DNA from: Arthrobacter agilis
Lineage (GTDB): Bacteria; Actinomycetota; Actinomycetes; Actinomycetales; Micrococcaceae
NCBI RefSeq assembly: GCF_002157505.1
Contig: NZ_NFSC01000031.1
Location: forward strand, 620,001 to 684,000
Length of the DNA stretch: 64,000 nucleotides
Reading direction: 5' to 3'
Position numbers and translations under genes: made by a program. The first letter of the stretch is position 1. Each line of letters opens with the position of its first letter. Positions 51,613 through 59,838 of the stretch are shown piece by piece. Under the pieces are notes generated by a model. It was given only the letters and a program-made list of their open reading frames with translations. It had not been told where the DNA came from and did not search any database.

Positions 51613-52266
51613 ATGACACCTTCCACTCGTGATACGGAGAAGGCCCGCTTGCGTGCCTCGCTGCGCAGTGCCCGTGCAGCCCTGGACCCTGCGGACCGGC
51701 AGGAGCAGTCACGGGCACTGGCCCGGGTCGTGGTGGAACACGTTCGCAGTCTCCCCTCCGCCCCGAGCGGCACCCCGCGGCAGAGGCCGACCATCGCCGC
51801 CTATCTCGGCGTCGGCCCGGAGCCGGACACCGCGCCGCTGCTCGAGGAACTGCACGGCCTCGGCTTCGGCGTCGTCGTTCCCGTCTGCGAGCCGGAGTAC
51901 CGATTGTCCTGGGCCTCCTGGTTCCCCGGGATTCCCCTGCAGCGGTCGGTGCGCGCGCACGTCCACGAACCGACAGGCACGCGGTTCTCCTTCGACGAGG
52001 TGCAGGATGTGGCCGTCATCCTCGTACCGGCGCTGGGCATCGACGCCTCGGGCCACCGCGTCGGCCAGGGCGGGGGCTACTACGACCGCTTCCTCGCCCG
52101 CTACCCGCTGGGCGCGCCGGGAGCGGTCCCCCGGCTGGGCGTGGTCTACCGGTCCGAGGTCCTCCCGGCAGGCACCATCCCGTCCGAGCCCTACGACCAG
52201 CCGCTGGGCGGGGTCTTCACCCCGGACGGACTGCTCCGCTTCGGGACGGACGGCTCGTCGGTGTAG
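51613..52266 (+). CDS. 5-formyltetrahydrofolate cyclo-ligase
   Basis: 217 residues. Converts 5-formyl-THF to 5,10-methenyl-THF with ATP, a folate salvage step. The family signature GHRVGQGGGYYDRFL is complete (about residues 150-165), and the N-terminal lysine/arginine region EKARLRASLRSARAAL matches the ATP site. It may lack a leader: CACAAT lies six bases before the ATG. Followed by the fmdB gene, with a heat-shock operator in the gap. Confidence 0.92.
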   Translation: MTPSTRDTEKARLRASLRSARAALDPADRQEQSRALARVVVEHVRSLPSAPSGTPRQRPTIAAYLGVGPEPDTAPLLEELHGLGFGVVVPVCEPEYRLSWASWFPGIPLQRSVRAHVHEPTGTRFSFDEVQDVAVILVPALGIDASGHRVGQGGGYYDRFLARYPLGAPGAVPRLGVVYRSEVLPAGTIPSEPYDQPLGGVFTPDGLLRFGTDGSSV

Positions 52267-52267
52267 A

Positions 52268-52294
52268 CTGGCACTCGACCCCGGAGAGTGCCAA
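52268..52294 (+). promoter_or_regulatory. CIRCE-type HrcA operator overlapping the fmdB promoter
   Basis: CTGGCACTC, nine bases, then GAGTGCCAA: arms pair perfectly over eight bases. This is the CIRCE arrangement (TTAGCACTC-N9-GAGTGCTAA) in the GC-rich variant seen at actinobacterial groES/groEL genes. TAGACT at 52264-52269 is a -10 that overlaps both the 5-FCL stop codon and the operator arm, so HrcA binding there should block transcription of fmdB. The operator precedes the fmdB start by about 57 bases. Confidence 0.8.
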
Positions 52295-52351
52295 CAGCAG
52301 TCGTCCGAACGAGCCATCCGGGGACCGCGAAGTTCGTCCAGGAGGATTTCC

Positions 52352-52654
52352 ATGCCCATGTACGCCTATGCCTGCAAGGACTGCGGCCACGCCTTCGACA
52401 TCCAGCAGTCGTTCTCCGACGACTCGCTGACCGACTGCCCCGAATGTGGCGGAACGCTGCGCAAGAAGTTCAACAGCGTCGGGGTCGTCTTCAAGGGCTC
52501 GGGCTTCTACCGCACCGACTCGCGCGACACGAAGTCGAGCACGGATGCCGGGGCGTCCCCGAGCACCAAGGCTCCGAGCACGACGGCGTCCTCCCCGTCT
52601 CCCGCACCGGCCGCGGCGTCCCCGTCGAGCGGCAAGGCTGCCGCATCGTCCTGA
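52352..52654 (+). CDS. FmdB-family zinc-ribbon protein
   Basis: 100 residues. The zinc ribbon is YACKDCGHAFDIQQSFSDD and CPECGGTLRKKF (two CxxC pairs), followed by FKGSGFYRTDSRD, the family's conserved tail motif. The last 45 residues are disordered, rich in Ser, Ala, Pro and Thr. Start ATG with GGAGG eight bases upstream. Role unknown; family members are regulatory or redox-associated small proteins. A CIRCE operator upstream suggests heat-shock control. Confidence 0.9.
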   Translation: MPMYAYACKDCGHAFDIQQSFSDDSLTDCPECGGTLRKKFNSVGVVFKGSGFYRTDSRDTKSSTDAGASPSTKAPSTTASSPSPAPAAASPSSGKAAASS

Positions 52655-52714
52655 GGCTCACGCCCCGACCTGCACCATCCTGGCGGCGCTGAGCGCGCAG
52701 GCAGGTTGCACCGG

Positions 52715-52742
52715 CCCGATGTCCACCTGACCCGATGTCCAC
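52715..52742. repeat. 12-base direct repeat pair
   Basis: CCCGATGTCCAC occurs at 52715-52726 and 52731-52742, 16 bases apart, in the gap between fmdB and the SAF gene. Could be a slippage duplication. No operator is proven. Confidence 0.5.
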
Positions 52743-52780
52743 ATAGCCCGGCTACGGGAGGGCCTGCGGGTCCTGCCGCC

Positions 52781-52786
52781 TAGGGT
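52781..52786 (+). promoter_or_regulatory. -10 hexamer, leaderless SAF-domain gene
   Basis: TAGGGT, six bases, then the ATG at 52793. No Shine-Dalgarno. Confidence 0.4.
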
Positions 52787-52792
52787 CGGTCC

Positions 52793-53476
52793 ATGACGCC
52801 GTCCAGCCGCCCGTTACGGGCACCAATACGGGCACCGTTCCGGTACCGGCTCCGCCGGCTCATGCACCGCCACAAACGGCTTCTCGCCTGCCTGCTCCTC
52901 AGTGCGGCGGCCGGGGTCGCCGTCGAGGCGGCGGTGGGCGACGACTACCCGACGACGGCGGTGGTCAGCGCGTCCCATGACCTCGCGGTCGGGGCGGTCC
53001 TGACGGAGGCCGACGTCGCCATGGTCCAGCTCCCCGAAGAGGCCCTCAGCAGGGACACCTTCAGCCTGCCCGAGCAGGTGCTCGGGCAGCAGTTGGCCGT
53101 TCCCCTGTCCCAGGGGTCCCCCGTGGCCGCGACCGCCCTCGTAGGGGACGGACTGCTGACGGGCACCGCACCCGGCACCGTCGCGGTCCCCCTCCGCCCG
53201 GCCGACCCCGCCACCGTCCAGCTGCTCGCCCCGGGCCAGCTCGTCGACGTGATCCTCAGTACGGGCAACGGCTACGACGCCGCTGCGGAGTCCACCGTCC
53301 TGGCCCGCTCCGTCGCCGTCCTCTGGACGTCCCCGGGCGGTACCGGAAGCACCTGGCCAGGCGCGGGGGACGCAGGCGGGCTGGTGGTCATTGCCGCCCG
53401 CGCGGCCGACGCCGAGGCCCTCGCCGGGTCCTCCAGCGCGGGCGACGTCCACCTCGTCCTGACCGCCGGGCGGTGA
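52793..53476 (+). CDS. Orphan SAF/CpaB-type pilus-assembly-like protein
   Basis: 227 residues. A basic N-terminus with a hydrophobic helix (about 30-48) is followed by an SAF-like domain (VVSASHDLAVGAVLTEADVAMVQLPEEAL) and an RcpC/CpaB-like second domain (GTVAVPLRPADPATVQLLAPGQLVDVILS). CpaB proteins link the Flp/Tad pilus to the wall, but no other tad gene is in the window. Convergent with the helicase-like gene, 37 bases away. A cell-envelope role is inferred. Confidence 0.75.
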   Translation: MTPSSRPLRAPIRAPFRYRLRRLMHRHKRLLACLLLSAAAGVAVEAAVGDDYPTTAVVSASHDLAVGAVLTEADVAMVQLPEEALSRDTFSLPEQVLGQQLAVPLSQGSPVAATALVGDGLLTGTAPGTVAVPLRPADPATVQLLAPGQLVDVILSTGNGYDAAAESTVLARSVAVLWTSPGGTGSTWPGAGDAGGLVVIAARAADAEALAGSSSAGDVHLVLTAGR

Positions 53477-53513
53477 GGGGCGCCTACGGACGCCGATTGG
53501 CGCCGAGAGGCGA

Positions 53514-56500
53514 TCAGCCCCAGTGCGGCGGACGCTGCTCCCTGAGCCACTCGTCGTGGTTGTTCTCGGCGTCTCCCCAGGACCGGGGATCGTCCTCGCC
53601 CGCGGTCGTCGGGATGGCGGGCGACGCGTCGCCGGTCCCGTCGGGCTCACCGTCTATGGTGGTCCAGCCACCGGGGTGCTGCTCGTCCTTCCGCATCCTG
53701 GCGGGGTCCTTTCCTGTCCGTGCCTGGTCCGGGGTCTCGCGCGGCGGCAGCCCGATGAGGGCCGACGCACGCTCCGCGCAACCATCGGGATCGGTGAAGA
53801 CCTCGATGGTCCAGAGCGGCATGTACCGCCAGCCCATGCGCTCGAGGACCTGGGGGCGCAGGCGGCTGCGCTCCCGCACGGACATCGACCCGTAGCGGCT
53901 GGTGCCGTCCGATTCGATGGCCAGCGGAGCGGGGCGCTCGTCCTGTACCGCAGCGGCGCTCCCGTCCGCCCGGAGGTCCGCCGGTCGTACCGCGACGATG
54001 TCCAGGACGCCGGCGTAGTGGTCCCACACCTCTGCGCCGCGGTGCCGCAGCCGGTCCACGAGGTCCGCCACCAGCGGATCCTCGTTGCCGCCGGACGCGG
54101 CAGGGCTTCGCCCTGCACCGCTGCCGAGTTCGCGCTGGAGCAACTCGAAGAAGTCCAGGGCACCCGTGGTGAGCCGGTCCGGATCCAGGTCGGACGGCTC
54201 GAAGCACGTCAGCACATGCTGCAGGCGCCGGGCCCGCGTCATCGCCATGACGAAGTTGCGGCGGCCATCCGGGCCCGACAGCGGACCGAACGTGTGCAGT
54301 GCCCGCCCATGCGGAGTCCGCCCGTACCCGAGCGAGAAGATGATGTCGTCGCGGACGAGGCCGCCCGCGCGCTCGACGGGGACCACACGGAAAGCCTCCC
54401 TGCCCGGAGTGAAGAAGCCGGCGGCCCACGGGAATTCCGCCATCTGCATGCGGATGGCTTCCCCCACCCGGGCCGCGTGCCGGGCGCTGGCCGTCACGAC
54501 GGCCAGGGAGAGGTTGGGGCGGCGGCGGATGTGGTCGAAGACGAGTTCGACGACCCGGTTAACCTCGACGGCGACGCTCTCCACGCCGTCGTGCTCGGAG
54601 CTCGGCATCCCGGTGCCGTTCGGAAGGTACTCGACCACCAGGCCGCGTCCCTCCCCCGTCACCTCGGAGGCCTGCGGAAGCCGGGAGAGCTTCCCGCCGT
54701 AGAACGATTCGCTGAGATAGGTGTCCAAAGCCCGGTCGACGCCGCGGTAGATCTCGGTGAGTCCGCGGACGGGCAGCACCTCGCGCAGGGAGTCGAACGC
54801 ACTCGGCAGGGGCTCGAGCGTGGACGCGCGGTCGGCGGACTGCACCTCGATACTGAAGCGGGTGGGGCCGGCGAGGCGATCGTCGCCGAACACCAGGACC
54901 TGGGAGGCCCGCGCCACGCAGGGCACCGCACTCTGCAGCGACATCGACTCCCCATCGAGGATGACGGCGGTGTCGAAGGTGTACCCCTCGGGCACGGCGC
55001 CCCTGATGGTGAGCGGACTGACCGCCCAGACCGGCACCAGTGCAGCCACGAGGTCCCGGTGCAGGCCCGCGAAGACCTCGAGGGTGAGCGTGCCGTCCTT
55101 GAGTTCCTGCCGCAGGCGTGCGGCGTCCTCCGGGTGGGCCTCCACCGCGGCGCGCCAGCGCTCGGCGAGCGTCCACCGGATGCGGGCCGGCCCGGAAGCG
55201 ACGTGGGCGTTGTCCGCAAGGCGGTATTCGGCCTCCAGCTTGCGGAGGCTGTCGCCGTCCGACATGGCGAGGTAGTCATCGCCGCTGATCATCGCCTCGA
55301 GGGCGGACTGCCACCAGGCGAGTTCGAGTTCGGGTCCCACGCGCTCGGCGGGGACCTCCCGTGCTGCGAGGTCGGCGAGCAGTTCACCCAGCCCCTGCTC
55401 GCGCATCTCGTCGAGCAGCAGCGTGCGCTCCGGCAACGTCTCCAGGGTGTCCTTGTCCAGCGCGAGGTCACGCAGGAGGGCTTCGAGGCCGTCCAGGTCG
55501 AGTGCCGCGAGGTCAGGGCTGCCGGCGGTGGGCCGCAGGATCGTGGTCAGCTCCGCGAGAAGGACCTCGACGGCGCGGTAGGACGCGTGGATCTCCGCCA
55601 GCCCCGTCGGAACGGACGGGTGCCGTTCGGTGAGGGCGTAGCGGGTCCACAGCGTACGCTGCTGCTGCACCTCGAGCAGGGAGGTGTGCAGGTCCGAGAT
55701 GTGCACACCCGGCCGGATGTACTCCTTGGCAACGCGCCGCAGCCTCGACCTCGTCATCGAGCTCATCTCGATGTCGCGCTCCTTGCGCCACGACGATGGC
55801 GCCGTCGCGGAGATCAGGTCGGTGACGGGACGGTCGAAGATGTCCGACGTGAACTTGTCGAGGCTCTCACGCACCGCGACCAGGAGCTCGAGCTGCTCGC
55901 CCCACTCCTTGAACGTTCCGCCGAGCGTGATGTGCGAATGCTCCGCGACGCGCTGCACCTTGCCCCGGAGCTCGGGGATCTCGGTGGACAGCTGCTCGGC
56001 GAGACCGTGCGCGTGCTCGGTCTCCTTGCGGTTGAGCAGCTGCGCCCCGTACCAGGGGCTCTCGGTCGAGGCCTTGCTGAAGCTGCCCAGCTCGGCGGCC
56101 CGCTGGAGCCGCTCGGTCAGACCCCTGCGGTCCGCGATGGAGTCGAGCACGCTGCGCTTGAGGCGCACCGTCGTGGACGGCGAGGGGTCGAGCGCGGTGA
56201 GGCCGGCGAGCGACTGCATGGCCTGGTAGGGCGAGCATCCCCAGCGGCTGCGGACGTTGTGGAGGCTCCGGACGTGCTCCATCAGCTGGTGGCGGTGTCC
56301 GGTCAGCGTGGAATGCAGCGTTTCGAGTTGCGGTTCGACGGCCTTCTCGTTGCGGACGAGGGCGCGGATGACGGCCTCGCGCAGCTGCGCCGGACCGGTC
56401 TGGCTGCCTACCTGGAGCACGAGGGACCCGAGGTTGAGGCCGTCGAGGTCCTGCACGAATTCGTTGAGGCTGCCCCGGCGCTCCGCCGCGACGACGACAC

Positions 56501-57578
56501 GCTTGCCGGCGGCGGCGGACCTGGCGGCCACGTTCAGGGCGGTCTGGGTCTGGCCCGTGCCCGGCGGTGTGGCGACGGCGACGCTGACGCCGGCGGAGGC
56601 GAGGTCGAGCACATCCTGCTGCGCCCGGTCCGCGTCGAGGATCAGGAGTTCCTCGACGGGGTCCCGCTCGTCGGCGGGAGGGAAGGACAGTTCGTCCGCG
56701 CTCCCCGACAGGGCCGAGGCGGCCGCGGCGTCGCCCCTGGCCGAAGCCATGAGTGCGGCGAGGACCGGGTGGTCGGGGCGCAGGGCCGGATCTCCCTTGA
56801 CGCCGGCGAGGTCGGCGAAGGTCGACACCAGGATCCGGTGTTCGACGGACATCCCGCGGACGTCGGCGCTCAGCGCCCGCATGCGCTCCAGGACCGGGTG
56901 CGGGTCGAAGCGGGCAGTGCCGTAGGCGAGCCGGGCGATGGCGGGAGGATCCACCTGGAGGCCCTGATGGTGGCGCAGGTGGCGCACGAGGGCAGGATTC
57001 ATCCGGGCCTGCTCGGTGATCTGCAGCTCGTAGTCGTCCTGCGACGGGTGCACCGTCAGGGAGACCGCCGTGAGGAGTATCGGTGCGTTCAGGGTCTCGG
57101 AGCGTCCGGAGTCGTCCACCGAACGCCACGACGCGGTGCCGGCGGCCAGGTACCCGACGTCGATGCCGCGCTCGGTGCCGAGTTCGAAGATCTTCGCGCG
57201 CAGGGCACGGGCAGCGGCTTTCGCGGCGCTGTACTGGACCGGATCGCGCAGGAGCGTCGACAGGCGCGTGCGGCGCCCGGCGAGGAGCTGCGCGAGTCCC
57301 GAGGGGTGCGCGTGGGTCAGGTCGATGCTCGTACCGGCAGACGGCCGGAAATGGAGCAGCGTATCCCCCGTCGCCTGCGGTCCGAGCCCCTCGAGCCAGG
57401 GCAGGAGGAAGTCCTGGGCGGCATCGTCGGACGGTGCCGGGTGCTGCTCCGACCGGGCGCCCTGTCGGTCCGCGTGCGGCTGATCCGCCGGCGTCCCTAC
57501 CGCATCCCGCTGGTCCTGCTCCGGCACGACCGCCTTCTTTCCTGCATTGTCACGTGCTGATCTCGACCAGATGGGCAT
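53514..57578 (-). CDS. Degenerate SF1-helicase-like protein with Vsr/MTES_1575-type nuclease domain
   Basis: 1354 residues, by far the largest protein here. Residues 45-290 resemble DUF4011-type N-domains. A helicase core follows whose Walker A reads TPPGTGQTQTA (Gln343 in place of the lysine). Walker B region reads ILDGESMSLQSA near residue 875, with DGES for DEAS. Motif V (expected QGxExD) reads AGGLVRDD; motif VI MAMTRARR remains. Residues about 1195-1310 match a Vsr-like REase domain: LDIVAV, LAIESDGTSRYGS, RLRPQVLERMGWRY, WTIEVF. ATP hydrolysis is doubtful; the nuclease looks intact. ATG at 57578; a TTG 45 bases earlier is possible. Confidence 0.8.
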   Translation of the reverse strand: MPIWSRSARDNAGKKAVVPEQDQRDAVGTPADQPHADRQGARSEQHPAPSDDAAQDFLLPWLEGLGPQATGDTLLHFRPSAGTSIDLTHAHPSGLAQLLAGRRTRLSTLLRDPVQYSAAKAAARALRAKIFELGTERGIDVGYLAAGTASWRSVDDSGRSETLNAPILLTAVSLTVHPSQDDYELQITEQARMNPALVRHLRHHQGLQVDPPAIARLAYGTARFDPHPVLERMRALSADVRGMSVEHRILVSTFADLAGVKGDPALRPDHPVLAALMASARGDAAAASALSGSADELSFPPADERDPVEELLILDADRAQQDVLDLASAGVSVAVATPPGTGQTQTALNVAARSAAAGKRVVVAAERRGSLNEFVQDLDGLNLGSLVLQVGSQTGPAQLREAVIRALVRNEKAVEPQLETLHSTLTGHRHQLMEHVRSLHNVRSRWGCSPYQAMQSLAGLTALDPSPSTTVRLKRSVLDSIADRRGLTERLQRAAELGSFSKASTESPWYGAQLLNRKETEHAHGLAEQLSTEIPELRGKVQRVAEHSHITLGGTFKEWGEQLELLVAVRESLDKFTSDIFDRPVTDLISATAPSSWRKERDIEMSSMTRSRLRRVAKEYIRPGVHISDLHTSLLEVQQQRTLWTRYALTERHPSVPTGLAEIHASYRAVEVLLAELTTILRPTAGSPDLAALDLDGLEALLRDLALDKDTLETLPERTLLLDEMREQGLGELLADLAAREVPAERVGPELELAWWQSALEAMISGDDYLAMSDGDSLRKLEAEYRLADNAHVASGPARIRWTLAERWRAAVEAHPEDAARLRQELKDGTLTLEVFAGLHRDLVAALVPVWAVSPLTIRGAVPEGYTFDTAVILDGESMSLQSAVPCVARASQVLVFGDDRLAGPTRFSIEVQSADRASTLEPLPSAFDSLREVLPVRGLTEIYRGVDRALDTYLSESFYGGKLSRLPQASEVTGEGRGLVVEYLPNGTGMPSSEHDGVESVAVEVNRVVELVFDHIRRRPNLSLAVVTASARHAARVGEAIRMQMAEFPWAAGFFTPGREAFRVVPVERAGGLVRDDIIFSLGYGRTPHGRALHTFGPLSGPDGRRNFVMAMTRARRLQHVLTCFEPSDLDPDRLTTGALDFFELLQRELGSGAGRSPAASGGNEDPLVADLVDRLRHRGAEVWDHYAGVLDIVAVRPADLRADGSAAAVQDERPAPLAIESDGTSRYGSMSVRERSRLRPQVLERMGWRYMPLWTIEVFTDPDGCAERASALIGLPPRETPDQARTGKDPARMRKDEQHPGGWTTIDGEPDGTGDASPAIPTTAGEDDPRSWGDAENNHDEWLREQRPPHWG

Positions 57579-57585
57579 GTCTTCC

Positions 57586-57591
57586 AAGCTA
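57586..57591 (-). promoter_or_regulatory. -10 hexamer of the helicase-like gene
   Basis: TAGCTT on the minus strand, seven bases, then the ATG at 57578. GGAAG within the spacer could also act as a weak ribosome site. It lies just past the guaA terminator. Confidence 0.35.
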
Positions 57592-57633
57592 TCCGAAAAG
57601 CGAACGGACCCCGCGGATAGCAACGCGGCCCGT

Positions 57634-57671
57634 GCGGACCGGAGTGGGTTCGATCCCGCTCCGGAGTCCGC
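57634..57671 (-). terminator. Terminator of guaA
   Basis: 15-base stem with one two-base bulge: GCGGAC/GTCCGC, CGGAG/CTCCG and TGGG/CCCG around a TTCGAT loop, directly abutting the guaA stop codon. No T-run, as is common in actinobacteria. The loop can be mistaken for a tRNA T-arm. Confidence 0.75.
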
Positions 57672-59258
57672 CTACTCCCATTCGATGGTTCCCGGCGGCT
57701 TGCTCGTCACGTCGAGCACCACGCGGTTGACCCCGTCCACCTCGTTGGTGATCCGGTTGGAGATCCGGGCCAGGAGGTCGTACGGCAGGCGCGACCAGTC
57801 GGCCGTCATGGCGTCCTCGCTCGATACCGGACGCAGCACGATCGGGTGGCCGTACGTGCGTCCGTCACCCTGGACACCGACGCTGCGCACGTCGGCGAGC
57901 AGGACGACCGGCATCTGCCACACCTCGTTGTCGAGCCCTGCCGCCGTGAGCTCGGCGCGGGCTATCGCGTCGGCCTTGCGCAGGAGCTCGAGGCGCTCCT
58001 CGGTCACGTCGCCGACGATGCGGATGCCGAGCCCGGGGCCGGGGAACGGCTGGCGTCCCACGATCTCCGCGGGCAAACCGAGCTGGGCTCCGACGGCACG
58101 CACCTCGTCCTTGAAGAGGGTCCGGAGCGGTTCCACGAGCTCGAACTGCAGGTCCTCGGGCAGGCCTCCCACGTTGTGGTGGCTCTTGATGTTGGCGGCG
58201 CCTTCTCCTCCGCCCGATTCGACGACGTCGGGGTAGAGGGTGCCCTGCACCAGGAAGCGGATGGGCTCGCCCTCGGCTTCCGCCTCCCGCATGATGGCGC
58301 GTTCGGCTTCCTCGAACGCGCGGATGAACTCGCGCCCGATGATCTTGCGCTTGGTCTCGGGGTCCGAGACGCCGGCGAGTGCGTCGAGGAACCGCTTCTG
58401 CTCGTTGGCGACGTAGAGCTTCACGCCGGTCGCGGCGACGAAGTCGCGCTCCACCTGCTCGGCCTCACCCTCGCGGAGGAGTCCGTGGTCCACGAAGACG
58501 CAGGTGAGCTGGTCGCCGACCGCACGCTGCACGAGCGCGGCGGCGACGGCGGAGTCGACGCCTCCGGAGAGTCCGCAGATCACGCGGGAGTCGCCGATCT
58601 GCTCGCGGATGCGCTCCACCTGTTCCTCGAGGATGTTCCGCGTGGTCCAGTTCGGGTCGAGCCGCGCACCCCGGAAGAGGAAGTTCTCGATCACGGCCTG
58701 GCCGTGCTGGGAATGCTTGACCTCCGGGTGCCACTGCACGCCGTAGAGGCTCTTCTCCTCGTTCGCGAAGGCGGCCACCGGGGCGCCTGCAGTGCTGGCG
58801 AGGACGTCGAAGCCCTCCGGAGCGGACTGGACGCTGTCGCCGTGGCTCATCCAGGCGTTCTGGTGTTCGGGGGTGCCGCTGAGGATGGACCGGGCTTCGC
58901 CGTCGGACCGGACGTCCGTGGAGCCGTATTCCCGCAGGCCCGTCTTTGCAACGGTGCCCCCGAGGGCGTTGGCCATGGCCTGGAACCCGTAGCAGATCCC
59001 GAGGACGGGCACGCCGGCGTCGAACAGATCCGCGTCCACCCGGGGCGCACCTTCCGCGTACACGCTGGAAGGACCACCCGAGAGGATGATGGCTGCGGGG
59101 TTCTTCGCGAGGATCTGCTGCGTGCTGAGCGTGTGCGGCACGATCTCGGAGTAGACGTCGGCCTCGCGGACGCGGCGTGCGATCAGCTGGGCGTACTGTG
59201 CGCCGTAGTCCACGACGAGGACAGGGCGGTGTTCAGAGCCGTTCTCGGGGGTAGTCAC
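57672..59258 (-). CDS. guaA: GMP synthase (glutamine-hydrolysing)
   Basis: 528 residues. N-terminal class I amidotransferase ([10 protein letters not shown] with the nucleophile Cys, and the His/Glu of [10 protein letters not shown]), then the ATP-pyrophosphatase loop [16 protein letters not shown] and the C-terminal dimer domain ending [10 protein letters not shown]- like residues and PPGTIEWE. Converts XMP to GMP, the last step of guanylate synthesis. GTG at 59258; TATTGT six bases upstream suggests leaderless translation. GuaB3 at the right edge belongs to the same purine branch. Confidence 0.97.
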   Translation of the reverse strand: MTTPENGSEHRPVLVVDYGAQYAQLIARRVREADVYSEIVPHTLSTQQILAKNPAAIILSGGPSSVYAEGAPRVDADLFDAGVPVLGICYGFQAMANALGGTVAKTGLREYGSTDVRSDGEARSILSGTPEHQNAWMSHGDSVQSAPEGFDVLASTAGAPVAAFANEEKSLYGVQWHPEVKHSQHGQAVIENFLFRGARLDPNWTTRNILEEQVERIREQIGDSRVICGLSGGVDSAVAAALVQRAVGDQLTCVFVDHGLLREGEAEQVERDFVAATGVKLYVANEQKRFLDALAGVSDPETKRKIIGREFIRAFEEAERAIMREAEAEGEPIRFLVQGTLYPDVVESGGGEGAANIKSHHNVGGLPEDLQFELVEPLRTLFKDEVRAVGAQLGLPAEIVGRQPFPGPGLGIRIVGDVTEERLELLRKADAIARAELTAAGLDNEVWQMPVVLLADVRSVGVQGDGRTYGHPIVLRPVSSEDAMTADWSRLPYDLLARISNRITNEVDGVNRVVLDVTSKPPGTIEWE

Positions 59259-59264
59259 CCATCA

Positions 59265-59270
59265 ACAATA
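59265..59270 (-). promoter_or_regulatory. -10 hexamer of leaderless guaA promoter
   Basis: TATTGT on the minus strand, six bases, then the guaA GTG. No Shine-Dalgarno. Confidence 0.45.
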
Positions 59271-59334
59271 GTCTGCGGGAACCGGCGCCGCACGTTGATG
59301 AACCGGCTGTGGAGCAGGTTCGGCGGCGCAGCCG

Positions 59335-59838
59335 TCAGTAACGGGGTGCGGCCTCGGGGTGCGCCACGAGGTCTTCCTCGGCCTGGCGGTGGATCCGCTT
59401 CTCGACGATGAACGACAGCAGCGGCACCACACCGCCGAGCGCGATGAGGACGAAGCGGCTGAACGGCCAGCGCAGGAACTGCCAGAGCCGGAAGTCGGCG
59501 ATGAGGTAGACCACGTAGAGCCACCCGTGCACGATCAGCACCGCCGTCGACAGGTTGAGGCCGCCGGCCGTCTCCGCGACCACCTCGGGCAGGAACTGGA
59601 GGGGTGCACCGCCACCTGTGACGATCTCCGAGTCGAAGCCGTACTTCGCGACCATCTCGACGACAACGAGCAGCAGCATGACGCCCGTGGCGTACGCGAG
59701 CACCTTGTAGAACGTCAGCGCCGAACGGATCTGCGCGTGCGTGCCGCCGAACCTCCGCTTCGGCTTCCCCTTCGACGGCGTGCGGCCGGTTCCGGCAGGG
59801 TCGAGGGCTGGCTCAGTCACGGTGGGCACCGCTTTCAT
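59335..59838 (-). CDS. DUF3817 membrane protein
   Basis: 167 residues. After a basic 35-residue tail, three helices (about 47-67, 95-117 and 125-145) with the family pattern FYKVLAYATGVMLLLVVVEM, HGWLYVVYLIADFRLW. Function unknown. ATG at 59838 overlaps the end of the SURF1 gene by 26 bases; a GTG at 59820 is a shorter option. Part of the SURF1 operon. Confidence 0.8.
   Translation of the reverse strand: MKAVPTVTEPALDPAGTGRTPSKGKPKRRFGGTHAQIRSALTFYKVLAYATGVMLLLVVVEMVAKYGFDSEIVTGGGAPLQFLPEVVAETAGGLNLSTAVLIVHGWLYVVYLIADFRLWQFLRWPFSRFVLIALGGVVPLLSFIVEKRIHRQAEEDLVAHPEAAPRY

Noticed and set aside
53523-57560. Plus-strand open frame of about 1345 codons antisense to the helicase-like gene
   Set aside because: Mirror frame caused by the high GC third positions of the real gene; its residues are low-complexity Arg/Gly/Val/Asp and match no family.
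57640-57665. tRNA-like T-arm (GGGTTCGATCCC) near the guaA stop
   Set aside because: No acceptor, D- or anticodon arms surround it; the segment pairs instead as a long terminator hairpin.
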